From the NCBI GenBank assembly GCA_029939945.1, contig JAOZRX010000002.1:1-64000 (forward strand): a stretch of DNA of 64,000 nt, in the 5' to 3' direction. Source of the stretch: Candidatus Izemoplasma sp. (GTDB taxonomy: Bacteria; Bacillota_I; Bacilli_A; Izemoplasmatales; Izemoplasmataceae). Below, piece after piece: positions 27,101 to 34,299 of the stretch. The notes under the pieces were generated by a model. It saw only the letters and a list, made by a program, of their open reading frames with translations, had not been told where the DNA came from and searched no databases. How positions within the stretch are numbered: position 1 is the stretch's first letter; the number at the start of each line of letters is the position of its first letter. Position numbers and translations under genes: made by a program.

Positions 27101-27299
27101 CAAGAATTCTATTGAAAACATTTAAAACAACATCGTCTTCTAAGTCTCCAACAAGGTCTCCTTGACATATTTCTGAAGTAGGGTTTTCACGACAGAACTC
27201 CTCTGAAATCTCATCAATCTGTGTCGGTGAAATCAAATCACAGCCTGAAAGACCAATAGTAACAAGAACTATCGTCATAACTAAAAATAGTTTTTTCAT
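21168..27299 (-). CDS. Giant acidic lipoprotein built from about 18 tandem units of about 111 residues
   Basis: A 2043-residue protein. The first 20 residues are a lipoprotein signal (MKKLFLVMTI... with lipobox LSGC, Cys20), so it should be anchored outside the membrane. The rest is a tandem array. Each unit has an amphipathic helix (like AYAYFQSFIDDYLDDT), a motif of the form C-x2-YF-x(5-9)-C-x3-R, and three or four beta-like stretches. The YF motif recurs at about residues 81, 201, 312, 423, 534, 645 and 754, a period near 111. Twelve units carry the Cys pair; six carry YFDNxMDxxFFxDR-like sequence in its place. The chain is very rich in Asp and Glu. I do not recognise the repeat. The start follows AAGGAGGATAATAA. 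Adhesion, metal binding or ligand capture are all possible. Confidence 0.85.
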   Translation of the reverse strand: MKKLFLVMTIVLVTIGLSGCDLISPTQIDEISEEFCRENPTSEICQGDLVGDLEDDVVLNVFNRILDDFNNTENETFCDDYFSVTNTELLDSCRASRTDLVHADYADYTPVDVTKKVTLSTDDIFEVTVESSDRFSQVIYTIGLVNVEGLMYINLWSYEIITIDPTDLEVSYDDAYAYFQSFIDDYLDDTLLSTDVCAEYFPEQEGCATERDESLALGIDVGFDGMTDEGDGVFEVELSMSDDEITTPETEFEEVTFSYDSEGNIVMEFIHDDDPIEYGYLTSADALDVIQGFLDDYLDDTITNEQFNQLYFNNMMDEEFFNDRDGDLIDLPEFIVTLVEDPIEAPLELLSATLVRTKGEYSETIIVQMSILQLDEDSYYFDILFNDYGDWLEGEEALVVIQLFLADYLNDTITNEQFNEKYFDNKMDLEFFADRDEDLLDLPILEVTLVEDPTEEPFEYLNVTIVRTKGEDTETTVVQMRLMQVDEDRYYFDILFTNYEEWLNATDAFPLLDQFFIAYNDESVLDEAINERFFDNTMDEFFFEDRQKNFDEEAIMSVISVEDPTEEPFDFLNVTLQRLYDGDIETFIVQMRIKQIDHDRYYVEIIFEDQPQWLNAAEAFGIVEMFFNDYLSTDVTDEEINLKYFDNSMDLMFFDDRQKMIDEIDVFTLVSVLDPIEEPFDFLVVTFEIIDGEDEETMTAYIRIIDIGDGRYYFDIIDDPENYIDFNEIWAFMENLIRDYQDLDLTDEYVCNLYFSPDFAEGCMENRQADLENGETIVNFNIWQKDDFFEVEFEIYNGTDTTYDYLYVTFYYDEFGELKAEFHKDDFSPIDYDELYLAIEEYVAQYMDYTIPSMDVCSQLFEGYAFDQCIAQRDKEINDGILLEAFNLYMEDNHFVIEFEYIDSMSDVIYQNFDVFVYFNNDDMLRIELYPHFNLYPYDEAFALIEQLLVDYNDFTQLSEDVCGLYFGGDFANGCVEKRNQEILDNVHIRLYMFATEFDHYRIEFEYYDLENNLWHETVNAYFWYDEVEELLKVDFHSENKGFPYDIAYEYFQMILEDYVNTEITNVEFCTEYFPWLDSENCIFNRSTMPLEHLEVYLEALMPQDGVFEAHVTFINHYDDTSWTDIVYLEFEYDEFGELKMHFYYAPVSNYLNFDLATSIIAQYVFDYTSEEITFQQINTWYFDNRLDGEWEAGRNNALDMGFTYDVISFTDPYNADGQEFLEVVLMAYEGGEPFEIVVWMRVILLDNGLYLIEQKEDDHHNHVSLNYEEALAYMDLFVAKYNDTSLDSYTVCSEYFGSDEYPYCITKRDDEMSQGIYMQSYALEPFGDEYYVTFYFYDIDNMPLYDEYVQVKFFYGEYNEIKISFGSDTYQFNFPEDEALWYINQMFTEFFDTSIPTTEFCLKYEQIMLDCGNMRESVFADDGYVYMTAFYHTYDNEFFFQYAYEAYDGATAVNISLDLSFFYDDFGNIMVNVWNYGPEFFYLSYLDATEVYEMYLEDYLDSTVDTQYIIDTYFQGYMDQEFIDQRALDLISITEVEIISIEDLYDGDGVDWITATIIITRMGDTEEIVDNFRVLVFEDDNILLEFEHYNPEMINYADAWDFFELYVQDLQDPEIPSDDFCNVYDGVDNDMCINMREELLNREFEVVLDNLYFDEFDFMWVVSFKYIDAITNEVHNREFNVQFWMEDDMIKIGMWERNDYFDPLFTELEAEFYNYVETFMDPFIDSTAFCTSYFADYPECVTLRDELLTRGFEFADYPEFYWYFDEAGMIHYQGQVTYFFLDGGAINFRFEIIPNFDDPDMVKIEVIIVNTSISLPIDAVLLDEADTIAVLTQFALDYSDPTVSPDELCILYFGGAIGGNECVEGRTEFLIGFGYAVFNHLELAVDEEGVEYYKVYFDMTIGTETFTQDGPFRVYLLTDGNHYIEFVHMDYKEVITPEEAQEFYLNFLADFQNPIVTDQEICEMYFNEFDPNFNCVEFRVDAFNIGLTTVLLDFEMVEDNYFIITLEQTNPLTMETVVFTQELYVYMNDDGFFYMEIINPEG

Positions 27300-27397
27300 T
27301 TATTATCCTCCTTATTTTTTTATACAACTTTATTATATAGAATATATGTGAATATTTTATGAATTTATATATAAAAACATTTATATTGTCATAATTA

Positions 27398-27426
27398 TAA
27401 AAAAAGATACCTGGTTTAGGCATCTT
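27398..27426 (-). terminator. Terminator of the hexapeptide-repeat protein gene (minus strand)
   Basis: AAGATACCT (27404-27412) pairs with AGGCATCTT (27418-27426) with one G-U pair; the A run before it becomes the U run of the minus-strand transcript. Confidence 0.7.
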
Positions 27427-27431
27427 ATATA

Positions 27432-27935
27432 TTACTCGTATTCGTTCATTAGTTTTAAATAGTAATCCTTATTGCTTTTGACAGCTATAATTTCTTCTTT
27501 GCTTAGTTCTCTAATAATTTTCATTGGATTTCCTACAACTAATGTATTTTTTGGGACTTTTTTATTTGGAGGAACAACACAACCGGCCCCAACTAGACTA
27601 TTTTCACCAACAAATGCTCCATCAAGTATAATGCTTCCCATACCAATAAGACAGTTATCAGAAACAGTAGCAGCATGAATTATTGCAGCATGTCCAACTG
27701 TTACATTTTTACCGATATGTGTTGGGAGACCTAGATTTGTATGAATAACACAATTATCCTGAATATTTGTATTTTCTAGGATTGTTACTGGAGCCATATC
27801 ACCTCTTATAGTAACGTTATACCAAACACTAACATTATCAGAAATAGTAACATCACCTGCAATAATTGCATTTTGAAATATTTTTGCTCTTTTAGAAATA
27901 CTTGGAGTAATTCCATTATGTTCGACTATAAACAT
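27432..27935 (-). CDS. Gamma-carbonic-anhydrase-like hexapeptide-repeat protein
   Basis: A 167-residue left-handed beta-helix protein of the YrdA/PaaY/gamma-carbonic anhydrase family. Hexapeptide repeats run from about residue 15 to 140. The family metal-site residues are present: RGD at about 44-46, the His in QDNCVIHT and the two His in VGHAAIIHAA. It may hydrate CO2 using a bound metal ion, but many members have no proven activity. The end VVGNPMKIIRELSKEEI is typical. It appears to be a single-gene unit with its own terminator; the gap upstream (27936-28118) shows no gene. Confidence 0.85.
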   Translation of the reverse strand: MFIVEHNGITPSISKRAKIFQNAIIAGDVTISDNVSVWYNVTIRGDMAPVTILENTNIQDNCVIHTNLGLPTHIGKNVTVGHAAIIHAATVSDNCLIGMGSIILDGAFVGENSLVGAGCVVPPNKKVPKNTLVVGNPMKIIRELSKEEIIAVKSNKDYYLKLMNEYE

Positions 27936-28118
27936 ATTATCACCTCATCTTATTCTAACACAGTAATGATTACAAATGATAAATTAAAGATATTTATTAC
28001 TTCATTGTACTGCTTAAAAAATATATTTGAGGATAATATGACATACACAAAGAAAATTTTGGAGTATCGGACGACGTCTCTAATAAGACGTAAATATATA
28101 ATACTGTGTATATAAAGA

Positions 28119-28144
28119 AAACTGAAACAATTAAGTTTCAGTTT
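28119..28144 (-). terminator. Terminator of the aminotransferase gene (minus strand)
   Basis: AAACTGAAAC (28119-28128) pairs with GTTTCAGTTT (28135-28144). It overlaps the aminotransferase stop codon and is followed by U-rich sequence on the minus strand. Confidence 0.75.
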
Positions 28145-29330
28145 AACTATTATATTTTTCTAATCCTTTTCTAAGTAAGTACATTGCTCTTTCCATATCC
28201 TTTGTGTTAAGAACGTAAGCAATTCTAACCTCATCAATTCCTAATCCTTTTGTTGAATAGAATCCTTCTGCAGGAGCCATCATTATTGATTCTCCATCCT
28301 CTTCAAATTCTTCAAGCATCCAAATAATGAATTCTTCTGCATTTTTAACAGGTAGTTTTGCAACTACATAGAATGCTCCAGTAGGTTTTTCGCATACTAC
28401 ACCTGGTATTTTTACTAATGTTTTATATACTATATCTCTACGAGCTTGATACTCTATTTTAATTGATTCAGTATAAGTATCTGTTAATTTATATAATTCT
28501 GCTGCACCAATTTGTTCTAAGGTTGCCACACACAGTCTTGCTTGACATAATTTTAAGATATTTTTCATAAGTTCTGAATTTTTAGAAGCAATAGCGCCAA
28601 TTCTAGCTCCACAAGCACTATATCTTTTTGAAACACTTTCAATTATTATAACTCTATCACTAACTTCTTTTAATGAACCCATTGATATACCTTTAAGACC
28701 ATCAAACGCGAATCCACGATAAACTTCATCACTTATTATATATAAATCATGTTCAATTGCAATTTCAGCAATCATTTTTAATTCGTCTAATCGAAATATT
28801 GTTCCAGTGGGATTTCCTGGATTTGAAAATAAAATTGCTTTAGTTTTAGGAGTAATAAGTTTTACTATATCATCTTTAGAAGGTAAATGAAATCCATCTT
28901 CCGCTTTTGTTGTTATTGGCTTAATTGACACATTAACTCCACCTGTAAAACCACTGTAATTCGTATAGAAAGGTTCAGGAACTAATATTTCGTCACCAGG
29001 ATCACATATGGCAATAGTAGAGAAAGTTAAAGCTTCGGATCCGCCATTAGTAATTAGTATTTCATTTTCATTGAAATGAATGTCGTCTCTTACAAAGTAT
29101 TCTCTAATTGCATTAATTAATGTTGGCTCCCCTTGTGAAAATGAATATTTAATAACTCTAGAATCATAATTGTTAATAGCATTCATAAACTCTTTAGGAG
29201 TTTCAATATCTGGTTGTCCTATGTTTAGATGATAAATTTTCTTACCTTCTTTTTTAACTCTAGTAGCAATTGGAACCAATTTTCTAACAGGTGATTCTTG
29301 CATTGATTGAATTCTATTTGACAGTTTCAT
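28143..29330 (-). CDS. Class I aminotransferase (aspartate aminotransferase-like)
   Basis: A 395-residue fold-type-I PLP enzyme. It has HLNIGQPDIETPKEF near the N-terminus, the cofactor motif NPGNPTG, ISDEVYRGF with the ring-stacking Asp, and the PLP lysine in SVSKRYSACGARIG. This matches AspB-type aspartate/alanine/aromatic aminotransferases; the substrate is not fixed by sequence. The start follows GAAGGAGGTATCTCA. It is transcribed away from the serine operon from a predicted promoter at 29366-29394. Confidence 0.87.
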   Translation of the reverse strand: MKLSNRIQSMQESPVRKLVPIATRVKKEGKKIYHLNIGQPDIETPKEFMNAINNYDSRVIKYSFSQGEPTLINAIREYFVRDDIHFNENEILITNGGSEALTFSTIAICDPGDEILVPEPFYTNYSGFTGGVNVSIKPITTKAEDGFHLPSKDDIVKLITPKTKAILFSNPGNPTGTIFRLDELKMIAEIAIEHDLYIISDEVYRGFAFDGLKGISMGSLKEVSDRVIIIESVSKRYSACGARIGAIASKNSELMKNILKLCQARLCVATLEQIGAAELYKLTDTYTESIKIEYQARRDIVYKTLVKIPGVVCEKPTGAFYVVAKLPVKNAEEFIIWMLEEFEEDGESIMMAPAEGFYSTKGLGIDEVRIAYVLNTKDMERAMYLLRKGLEKYNS

Positions 29331-29365
29331 TGAGATACCTCCTTCTTCATCGAAAAATCAATTAT

Positions 29366-29394
29366 ATTGTAACACCTGACAAGAAGTTAATCAA
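29366..29394 (-). promoter_or_regulatory. Promoter of the aminotransferase gene (minus strand)
   Basis: On the minus strand TTGATT (29394-29389), a 17-base spacer and TACAAT (29371-29366) form a sigma-A-like promoter about 36 bases before the start codon. Confidence 0.6.
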
Positions 29395-29463
29395 TGATAA
29401 AATGAGATTAATTGTACAACTTTTTGATTGATAAAATAATATATATGATTACAAAAAAATACA

Positions 29464-29539
29464 ATGAAAAAGTTTTCATAAAAAAACTTAGATATGAAAT
29501 ATAATATTCATTTATAAATGGCTTTAAATAGCCGTTTAT
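29464..29539. other. Two inverted repeats in the 324-base divergent gap
   Basis: The region between the aminotransferase and serine operon holds ATGAAAA-AG-TTTTCAT (29464-29479), a perfect 7-bp dyad, and ATAAATGGCT-N6-AGCCGTTTAT (29514-29539), a 10-bp stem with one G-U pair. Both lie upstream of the + strand promoter at 29580, so they are more likely protein-binding sites or a short hairpin than a leader attenuator. No coding potential was seen in the gap. Confidence 0.45.
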
Positions 29540-29570
29540 ATTTTATATAAAAAAAAGATTTTTTTTTTTT

Positions 29571-29608
29571 TGAAAACGCTTGTTTTAATATTGCTTTCTT
29601 GTTAAAAT
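29571..29608 (+). promoter_or_regulatory. Promoter of the serine operon with A/T tract and degenerate cre-like site
   Basis: TTGTTT (29580-29585), a 17-base spacer and TAAAAT (29603-29608) form the promoter. Directly upstream is an A run followed by 13 T residues (29551-29571), which could act as an UP element. TGAAAACGCTTGTT (29571-29584) overlaps the -35 box and matches 11 of 14 positions of the CcpA cre consensus. Confidence 0.5.
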
Positions 29609-29654
29609 GCTTATGTATATTACGAGAAATCTTTTATAAGAAAGGAAATATTTT

Positions 29655-30725
29655 ATGAACTTAAAATTGTTTATTCCAGGTCCAGTGAATGTTGAACCTG
29701 ATGTACTAGAAAAATTAGCAACTACTCAAATTGCACATCGAAGTAAAATTGCTTCAGATTTGCAAGAAAGAATTTCAAAAAACTTACAAGAGTTGATGTT
29801 CACTAAAAATACAATAATCTTATCAACTTCTTCTGGAAGTGGGATAATGGAAATGGCAATAAAATCTTGTACTAAAAAAAGAGCTGCAGTATTTAGTGTA
29901 GGTGCTTTTGGAGATAGATGGTACAAGATGGCTACTACAAATAATATACCAGCAGACCATTTCAAATCTGAACCAGGATTACCAACTACTCCAGAAATGG
30001 TAGAAGAAGCACTAAAAACGGGATTGTATGACGTTGTAACAGTAACTCATAATGAAACTTCTGCAGGAATAATGAATCCAGTTTATGAAATTGGCCAAAT
30101 TGTTGCAAAATATCCTGATGTAATCTATCTAGTAGATGCAGTTAGTTCTTTAGGTGGAGCAAAGATCGAAGTTGATAAATCAAATATTGATATTTGTTTA
30201 TCTTCAACACAAAAATGTTTAGGTGTTCCTCCTGGATTAAGTGCTGCTTCAGTTTCAGAAAAAGCAATTGAAAGAGCTAAAACAGTTGAGAATAGAGGAT
30301 TCTATCTTGATTTGATTAATGTAGTAAACAGAGTTAAAAAGGATTATCAATATCCAACTACACCAGCTACTCCTCATATGTGGGCTCTAGATTATAAACT
30401 AGATAAAATATTAAATGTTGAAGGATTACAAAATCGTTTTGATAGACACGCTAAACTAGCAAGAATAGTTCAAGAGTGGGCCTTAAAATATTTTGATTTA
30501 TTTGCTGAAGATGGATATCGTTCAAATACAGTTACTACAATTTTGAATACTCGTGGTAATAGTGTTGGTGACCTGAATAAAGAACTTGGTAAAAGAGGAT
30601 ACATGATTAGCAACGGATATGGTAGTTTAAAAGAAAAGGCATTTAGAATTGCGCATATGGCTGATCGAAAAGAAGAAGATTTACTTGCTTTATTAAAAGA
30701 AATCGAAAATATTTGGAATCTATAG
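29655..30725 (+). CDS. Class V aminotransferase, probable phosphoserine (or serine/alanine-glyoxylate) aminotransferase
   Basis: A 356-residue class V PLP enzyme. It begins LFIPGPVNVEPDVLEKLATT, has STSSGSGIMEMAI for phosphate contact, VDAVSSLGG for the cofactor Asp and the PLP lysine in SSTQKCLGVPPGL (about 186). Sequence alone resembles serine/alanine-glyoxylate aminotransferases. The serA-like and DUF1015 genes immediately downstream indicate the serine-biosynthesis role (3-phosphohydroxypyruvate plus glutamate to phosphoserine), as in Clostridium-type operons. It is the first gene of the operon, preceded by AAGAAAGGAAAT. Confidence 0.82.
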   Translation: MNLKLFIPGPVNVEPDVLEKLATTQIAHRSKIASDLQERISKNLQELMFTKNTIILSTSSGSGIMEMAIKSCTKKRAAVFSVGAFGDRWYKMATTNNIPADHFKSEPGLPTTPEMVEEALKTGLYDVVTVTHNETSAGIMNPVYEIGQIVAKYPDVIYLVDAVSSLGGAKIEVDKSNIDICLSSTQKCLGVPPGLSAASVSEKAIERAKTVENRGFYLDLINVVNRVKKDYQYPTTPATPHMWALDYKLDKILNVEGLQNRFDRHAKLARIVQEWALKYFDLFAEDGYRSNTVTTILNTRGNSVGDLNKELGKRGYMISNGYGSLKEKAFRIAHMADRKEEDLLALLKEIENIWNL

Positions 30726-30733
30726 GTGATAAT

Positions 30734-31645
30734 ATGTATAAAATACTAGCAAATGACGGTATTGATAAATCAGCAGCAGAAAAACTAATATCTCTAGGAT
30801 TTGAAGTAGATACATTTCATTATGATGGAGAAGAACTAAACCAAAAAATAAAAGAGATTGATTGTATAATTATTCGTTCTGCAACAAAAATTAGAGAACC
30901 ATTAATTGATGAAGCATTAATTGGTGGAAGACTAAAACTAATCATTAGAGCAGGAGTCGGAATTGATAATATTGATCATGCTTATTCGATGGAAAAAGGA
31001 ATTATTGTTAGAAATACTCCTAAATCTTCAAGTGATGCAGTAGCTGAACTTGCGATTGGACATATGTTTGCATTAGCTAGACATATATTTATATCTAACG
31101 TTACAATGAGAAACGGTCAATGGAATAAGAAGGCATATTCAGGGATTGAACTTTCAGGTAAAACTTTAGGATTAGTAGGCTTTGGTAGAATTGCAAAAAG
31201 TGTTGCTAAAAAAGCTAATGCCCTTGGAATGAAAATTATATATAATGATTTATACGGTGAAAATAAAGATTTTCCAGAATTTAAATATGTTTCAAAAAAT
31301 GATTTACTAATTGAATCAGATTTTATTTCTTTACACATACCTTTCAATAAAGAAATTGGTCCTTTCTTAGGGAAAGATGAATTTAACAAAATGAAAAAGG
31401 GAATGTATATTATTCAAGCTTCACGTGGTGGAGTTGTCAACGAAGAAGAACTTCTTATAGCGTTAGATAGTGGAATAGTTAAAATGGCAGCATTAGATGT
31501 ATACGAAAATGAGCCAACAAAAAATGAGAAAATTTATACACATAAATCTATTTCTCTAACTCCACATATCGGGGCTTCAACAAAAGAAGCTCAAGCCAGA
31601 ATTGGACTTGAGACAATAGATGTAATTTTAGAATACTTTTCTTAG
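30734..31645 (+). CDS. serA: D-3-phosphoglycerate dehydrogenase, short form
   Basis: A 303-residue D-2-hydroxyacid dehydrogenase. It has the NAD motif LGLVGFGRIAKS, the catalytic Arg region (QASRGGVVNEEEL), Glu in LDVYENEP and His in LTPHIGASTKEAQ. It lacks the C-terminal ACT domain of long SerA, as in many Bacillota and Clostridia, so serine feedback through ACT is absent. ATG 30734 follows AGGTGATAAT; an in-frame upstream codon at 30713 within the previous gene is rejected. It makes 3-phosphohydroxypyruvate for the aminotransferase encoded just before. Confidence 0.87.
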   Translation: MYKILANDGIDKSAAEKLISLGFEVDTFHYDGEELNQKIKEIDCIIIRSATKIREPLIDEALIGGRLKLIIRAGVGIDNIDHAYSMEKGIIVRNTPKSSSDAVAELAIGHMFALARHIFISNVTMRNGQWNKKAYSGIELSGKTLGLVGFGRIAKSVAKKANALGMKIIYNDLYGENKDFPEFKYVSKNDLLIESDFISLHIPFNKEIGPFLGKDEFNKMKKGMYIIQASRGGVVNEEELLIALDSGIVKMAALDVYENEPTKNEKIYTHKSISLTPHIGASTKEAQARIGLETIDVILEYFS

Positions 31646-31657
31646 GAGGATACAAAA

Positions 31658-34285
31658 ATGGCTATAGTTAGACCGTTTAAAGCGGTAAGACCAAGACAAG
31701 ACTTGGTTGAAAAAGTAATATCATTACCATACGATGTAATGAATCGTAAAGAAGCAAAAGCAATGGCAAAAGGGAATCCATACAGCTTCTTACATATTTC
31801 TAGATCAGAGATTGATTTCCCACCTTCAACTGATCCTTATGATTCAAAGGTGTACAAAAAAGCAAGAAAAAACCTTGATATTTTTCAAGATGATGGGATT
31901 TTAATTCAAGATGATAAACCAATGATTTATATATATCGTCAATCAATGAATGGATTTGAGCAAACAGGATTTGTTGTAAGTACTTGTATTGATGATTATG
32001 TAAATAATGTTATCAAAAAACACGAATTAACTTTACTAAGCAAAGAAAAAGATAGAACTGACCATTTTGATGCTTGTTGTGCAAATACTTCTCCAATTAT
32101 GTTGACATATCGTGGTAACAAAAGATTAGGTGAAATATTAGATAACTGGACAACTAGTAAAGAATCAGATGTTGATATAGTTACAGAGGACGAAGTTTCT
32201 CATACTGTATGGTCAATAGATGATGATACTTTAATTCAAGAAATTACTGAACTATTTGCTGGTATAGATAGTTTATACATAGCTGATGGACATCATCGTA
32301 CTGCAAGTGCGGTTAGAGTTGGACTAAGACGTCGCCAACAAAACTTAAACTATACAGGTGAAGAAGAATTTAATTTCTTTATGAGTGTTTTAATTCCTGA
32401 AGATGATCTTAATATTCTTGACTACAACCGAGTAGCTCACGATATTAATGAATTAACTCCAGATGAATTAATTAATGAATTAGGAGAGTTTTTCAAAATA
32501 GAAGAACAAAAAGCTGCATTTAAACCAATTAAGCAAAAAACATTTGGAATGTATCTTGATAAAAAGTGGTACAAATTAACAGAGAAAAAAAGTATTATTG
32601 ATAAAGACGATTTATTATCAAATATAGATACATACATTTTAGAGAAAGTTGTTTTCAATAAAATATTAGGAATAAGTAATGTTAGACAATCTTCTAGAAT
32701 TAGCTTTATTGGTGGTATTAGAGGATTAAAAGGTATAACAAAGAAAGCAGATTATTACAATGGAGTTGGATTCTCTGTATTCCCTCCAACAATGTCAGAA
32801 ATTATGAATATTTCAGATTCTGGAATTATAATGCCGGTAAAAACTACATGGTTTGAACCAAAACTTAGAAGTGGGCTATTTGTTCATAAGTTTGATAGTT
32901 TAACTCCACCTGCAATTGAAGATGAAATCAGTTCAGAAACAACAGATTATATTTCTGGTGTTCTTAAGAAAATAAATGAAAAAGATGGAAATCAAAAAGA
33001 ATTTGTTCAAGCTGCTACAGAAGTTCTTAATTCTTTAGCTCCTGTATTAGAACAACATCCTGAATACCTTGAAAATAATATTTTAGAAAGAATTGTTGAA
33101 CCTGAAAGAGCTATAGTATTTAGAGTTCCTTGGGTTGATGATGAAGGAAATGTTCAAGTAAACCGTGGATTTAGAGTTCAGTTTAATGGCGCTATTGGAC
33201 CATATAAAGGCGGACTGAGATTTCATCCATCTGTTTATCTTGGATTAATCAAATTCCTAGGATTTGAACAAATACTTAAGAATAGTTTAACAGGACTTCC
33301 TATTGGTGGAGGGAAAGGTGGAAGTGACTTTAATCCTCTACAAAAATCAGATGAAGAAATTAGACGTTTTTGTATTAGCTTTATGACTGAATTATACCGT
33401 CATATTGGACCTAATATTGATGTTCCTGCGGGAGATATCGGTGTTGGTGGAAGAGAAATTGGATATTTATTCGGACAATACAGAAGAATTAGAGGAGCAT
33501 TTGAAAATGGTGTTCTTACTGGAAAAGGATTAACTTATGGTGGATCACTAATTAGACCAGAAGCGACAGGATTTGGAGCTACATATTTTGCATTACAAAT
33601 GTTAAGACATGATAAAACAGATTTCAAAAACAAAACAGTTGCTATTTCTGGATTTGGGAATGTTGCATGGGGAGTTTGTAAAAAAGTAAAAGACTTAGGC
33701 GGAAAAGTAGTGACTTTATCTGGACCAGAAGGGTATATTTATGATCCTGAAGGTGTAATTACAAAAGAAAAAATTGATTTTATGCTTGAAATGAGAGCTA
33801 ACACAAATGGTGTTATAAAAGATTACGCTGACCGCTTTGATGTTGAGTTTATCCCTGGTAAGAAACCTTGGGAAAGACAAGCCGATATTATAATGCCATG
33901 TGCAACACAAAATGAGATTTTAGAAAAAGATGCTAAACAAATCATTAAAAATGGAGTGAAATATTTAATAGAGGGTGCAAATATGCCTACTACTAATGAA
34001 GCAGTAGTATTACTTCAAAAAGCAGGAGTTATAATCGGTCCTGGTAAAGCTGCTAATGCTGGTGGTGTTGCTACGAGCGCACTAGAAATGTCACAAAATA
34101 GTATGAGATTACGTTGGACTTCAGAAGAAGTAGACTTAAAATTACGTGAAATTATGAAAAACATTTATAATAGCTGTGTAAGAGCAAGTAGTCGTTATGG
34201 ATTTGGATACGACTTAATAGCTGGAGCTAATATTGCTGGATTTGTAAAAGTTGCAGATGCTATGGTTGCCCAAGGAAAATATTAA
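31658..34285 (+). CDS. DUF1015 domain fused to glutamate dehydrogenase
   Basis: An 875-residue single open frame. Residues 1 to about 420 are DUF1015 (MAIVRPFKAVRPRQDLVEKV, SLPYDVMNRKEA, IADGHHRTASAVR at about 208-220, IMPVKTTWFEPKLRSGLFV at the end). Residues about 428-875 are a complete hexameric-type glutamate dehydrogenase (VPWVDDEGNVQVNRGFRVQF, GPYKGGLRFHPS, PIGGGKGGSDF, VPAGDIGVGGREIGYLFGQY, Rossmann SGFGNVAWG). Only about eight linker residues separate them. DUF1015 normally follows serC-serA as a separate gene; here it carries the enzyme that remakes the glutamate used by the aminotransferase. The DUF1015 role is unknown; it sits where a phosphoserine phosphatase would be expected. 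The start follows TTAGGAGGATACAAAA. Confidence 0.92.
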   Translation: MAIVRPFKAVRPRQDLVEKVISLPYDVMNRKEAKAMAKGNPYSFLHISRSEIDFPPSTDPYDSKVYKKARKNLDIFQDDGILIQDDKPMIYIYRQSMNGFEQTGFVVSTCIDDYVNNVIKKHELTLLSKEKDRTDHFDACCANTSPIMLTYRGNKRLGEILDNWTTSKESDVDIVTEDEVSHTVWSIDDDTLIQEITELFAGIDSLYIADGHHRTASAVRVGLRRRQQNLNYTGEEEFNFFMSVLIPEDDLNILDYNRVAHDINELTPDELINELGEFFKIEEQKAAFKPIKQKTFGMYLDKKWYKLTEKKSIIDKDDLLSNIDTYILEKVVFNKILGISNVRQSSRISFIGGIRGLKGITKKADYYNGVGFSVFPPTMSEIMNISDSGIIMPVKTTWFEPKLRSGLFVHKFDSLTPPAIEDEISSETTDYISGVLKKINEKDGNQKEFVQAATEVLNSLAPVLEQHPEYLENNILERIVEPERAIVFRVPWVDDEGNVQVNRGFRVQFNGAIGPYKGGLRFHPSVYLGLIKFLGFEQILKNSLTGLPIGGGKGGSDFNPLQKSDEEIRRFCISFMTELYRHIGPNIDVPAGDIGVGGREIGYLFGQYRRIRGAFENGVLTGKGLTYGGSLIRPEATGFGATYFALQMLRHDKTDFKNKTVAISGFGNVAWGVCKKVKDLGGKVVTLSGPEGYIYDPEGVITKEKIDFMLEMRANTNGVIKDYADRFDVEFIPGKKPWERQADIIMPCATQNEILEKDAKQIIKNGVKYLIEGANMPTTNEAVVLLQKAGVIIGPGKAANAGGVATSALEMSQNSMRLRWTSEEVDLKLREIMKNIYNSCVRASSRYGFGYDLIAGANIAGFVKVADAMVAQGKY

Positions 34286-34299
34286 GAAGGAGTGATTTG

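Noticed and set aside
21168-27299. CRISPR array or non-coding tandem repeat, suggested by the roughly 333-base periodicity
   Set aside because: The periodicity lies in one intact reading frame with a lipoprotein signal and varies at the DNA level as coding repeats do.
27873-28115. 80-codon + strand frame beside the hexapeptide-repeat gene
   Set aside because: It overlaps the start of that gene on the other strand, has no ribosome site and no recognisable content.
29540-29571. Intrinsic terminator from the hairpin at 29514-29539 plus the later T run
   Set aside because: An A-rich stretch separates the hairpin from the T run and no gene on the + strand precedes it. The T tract is better read as part of the promoter.
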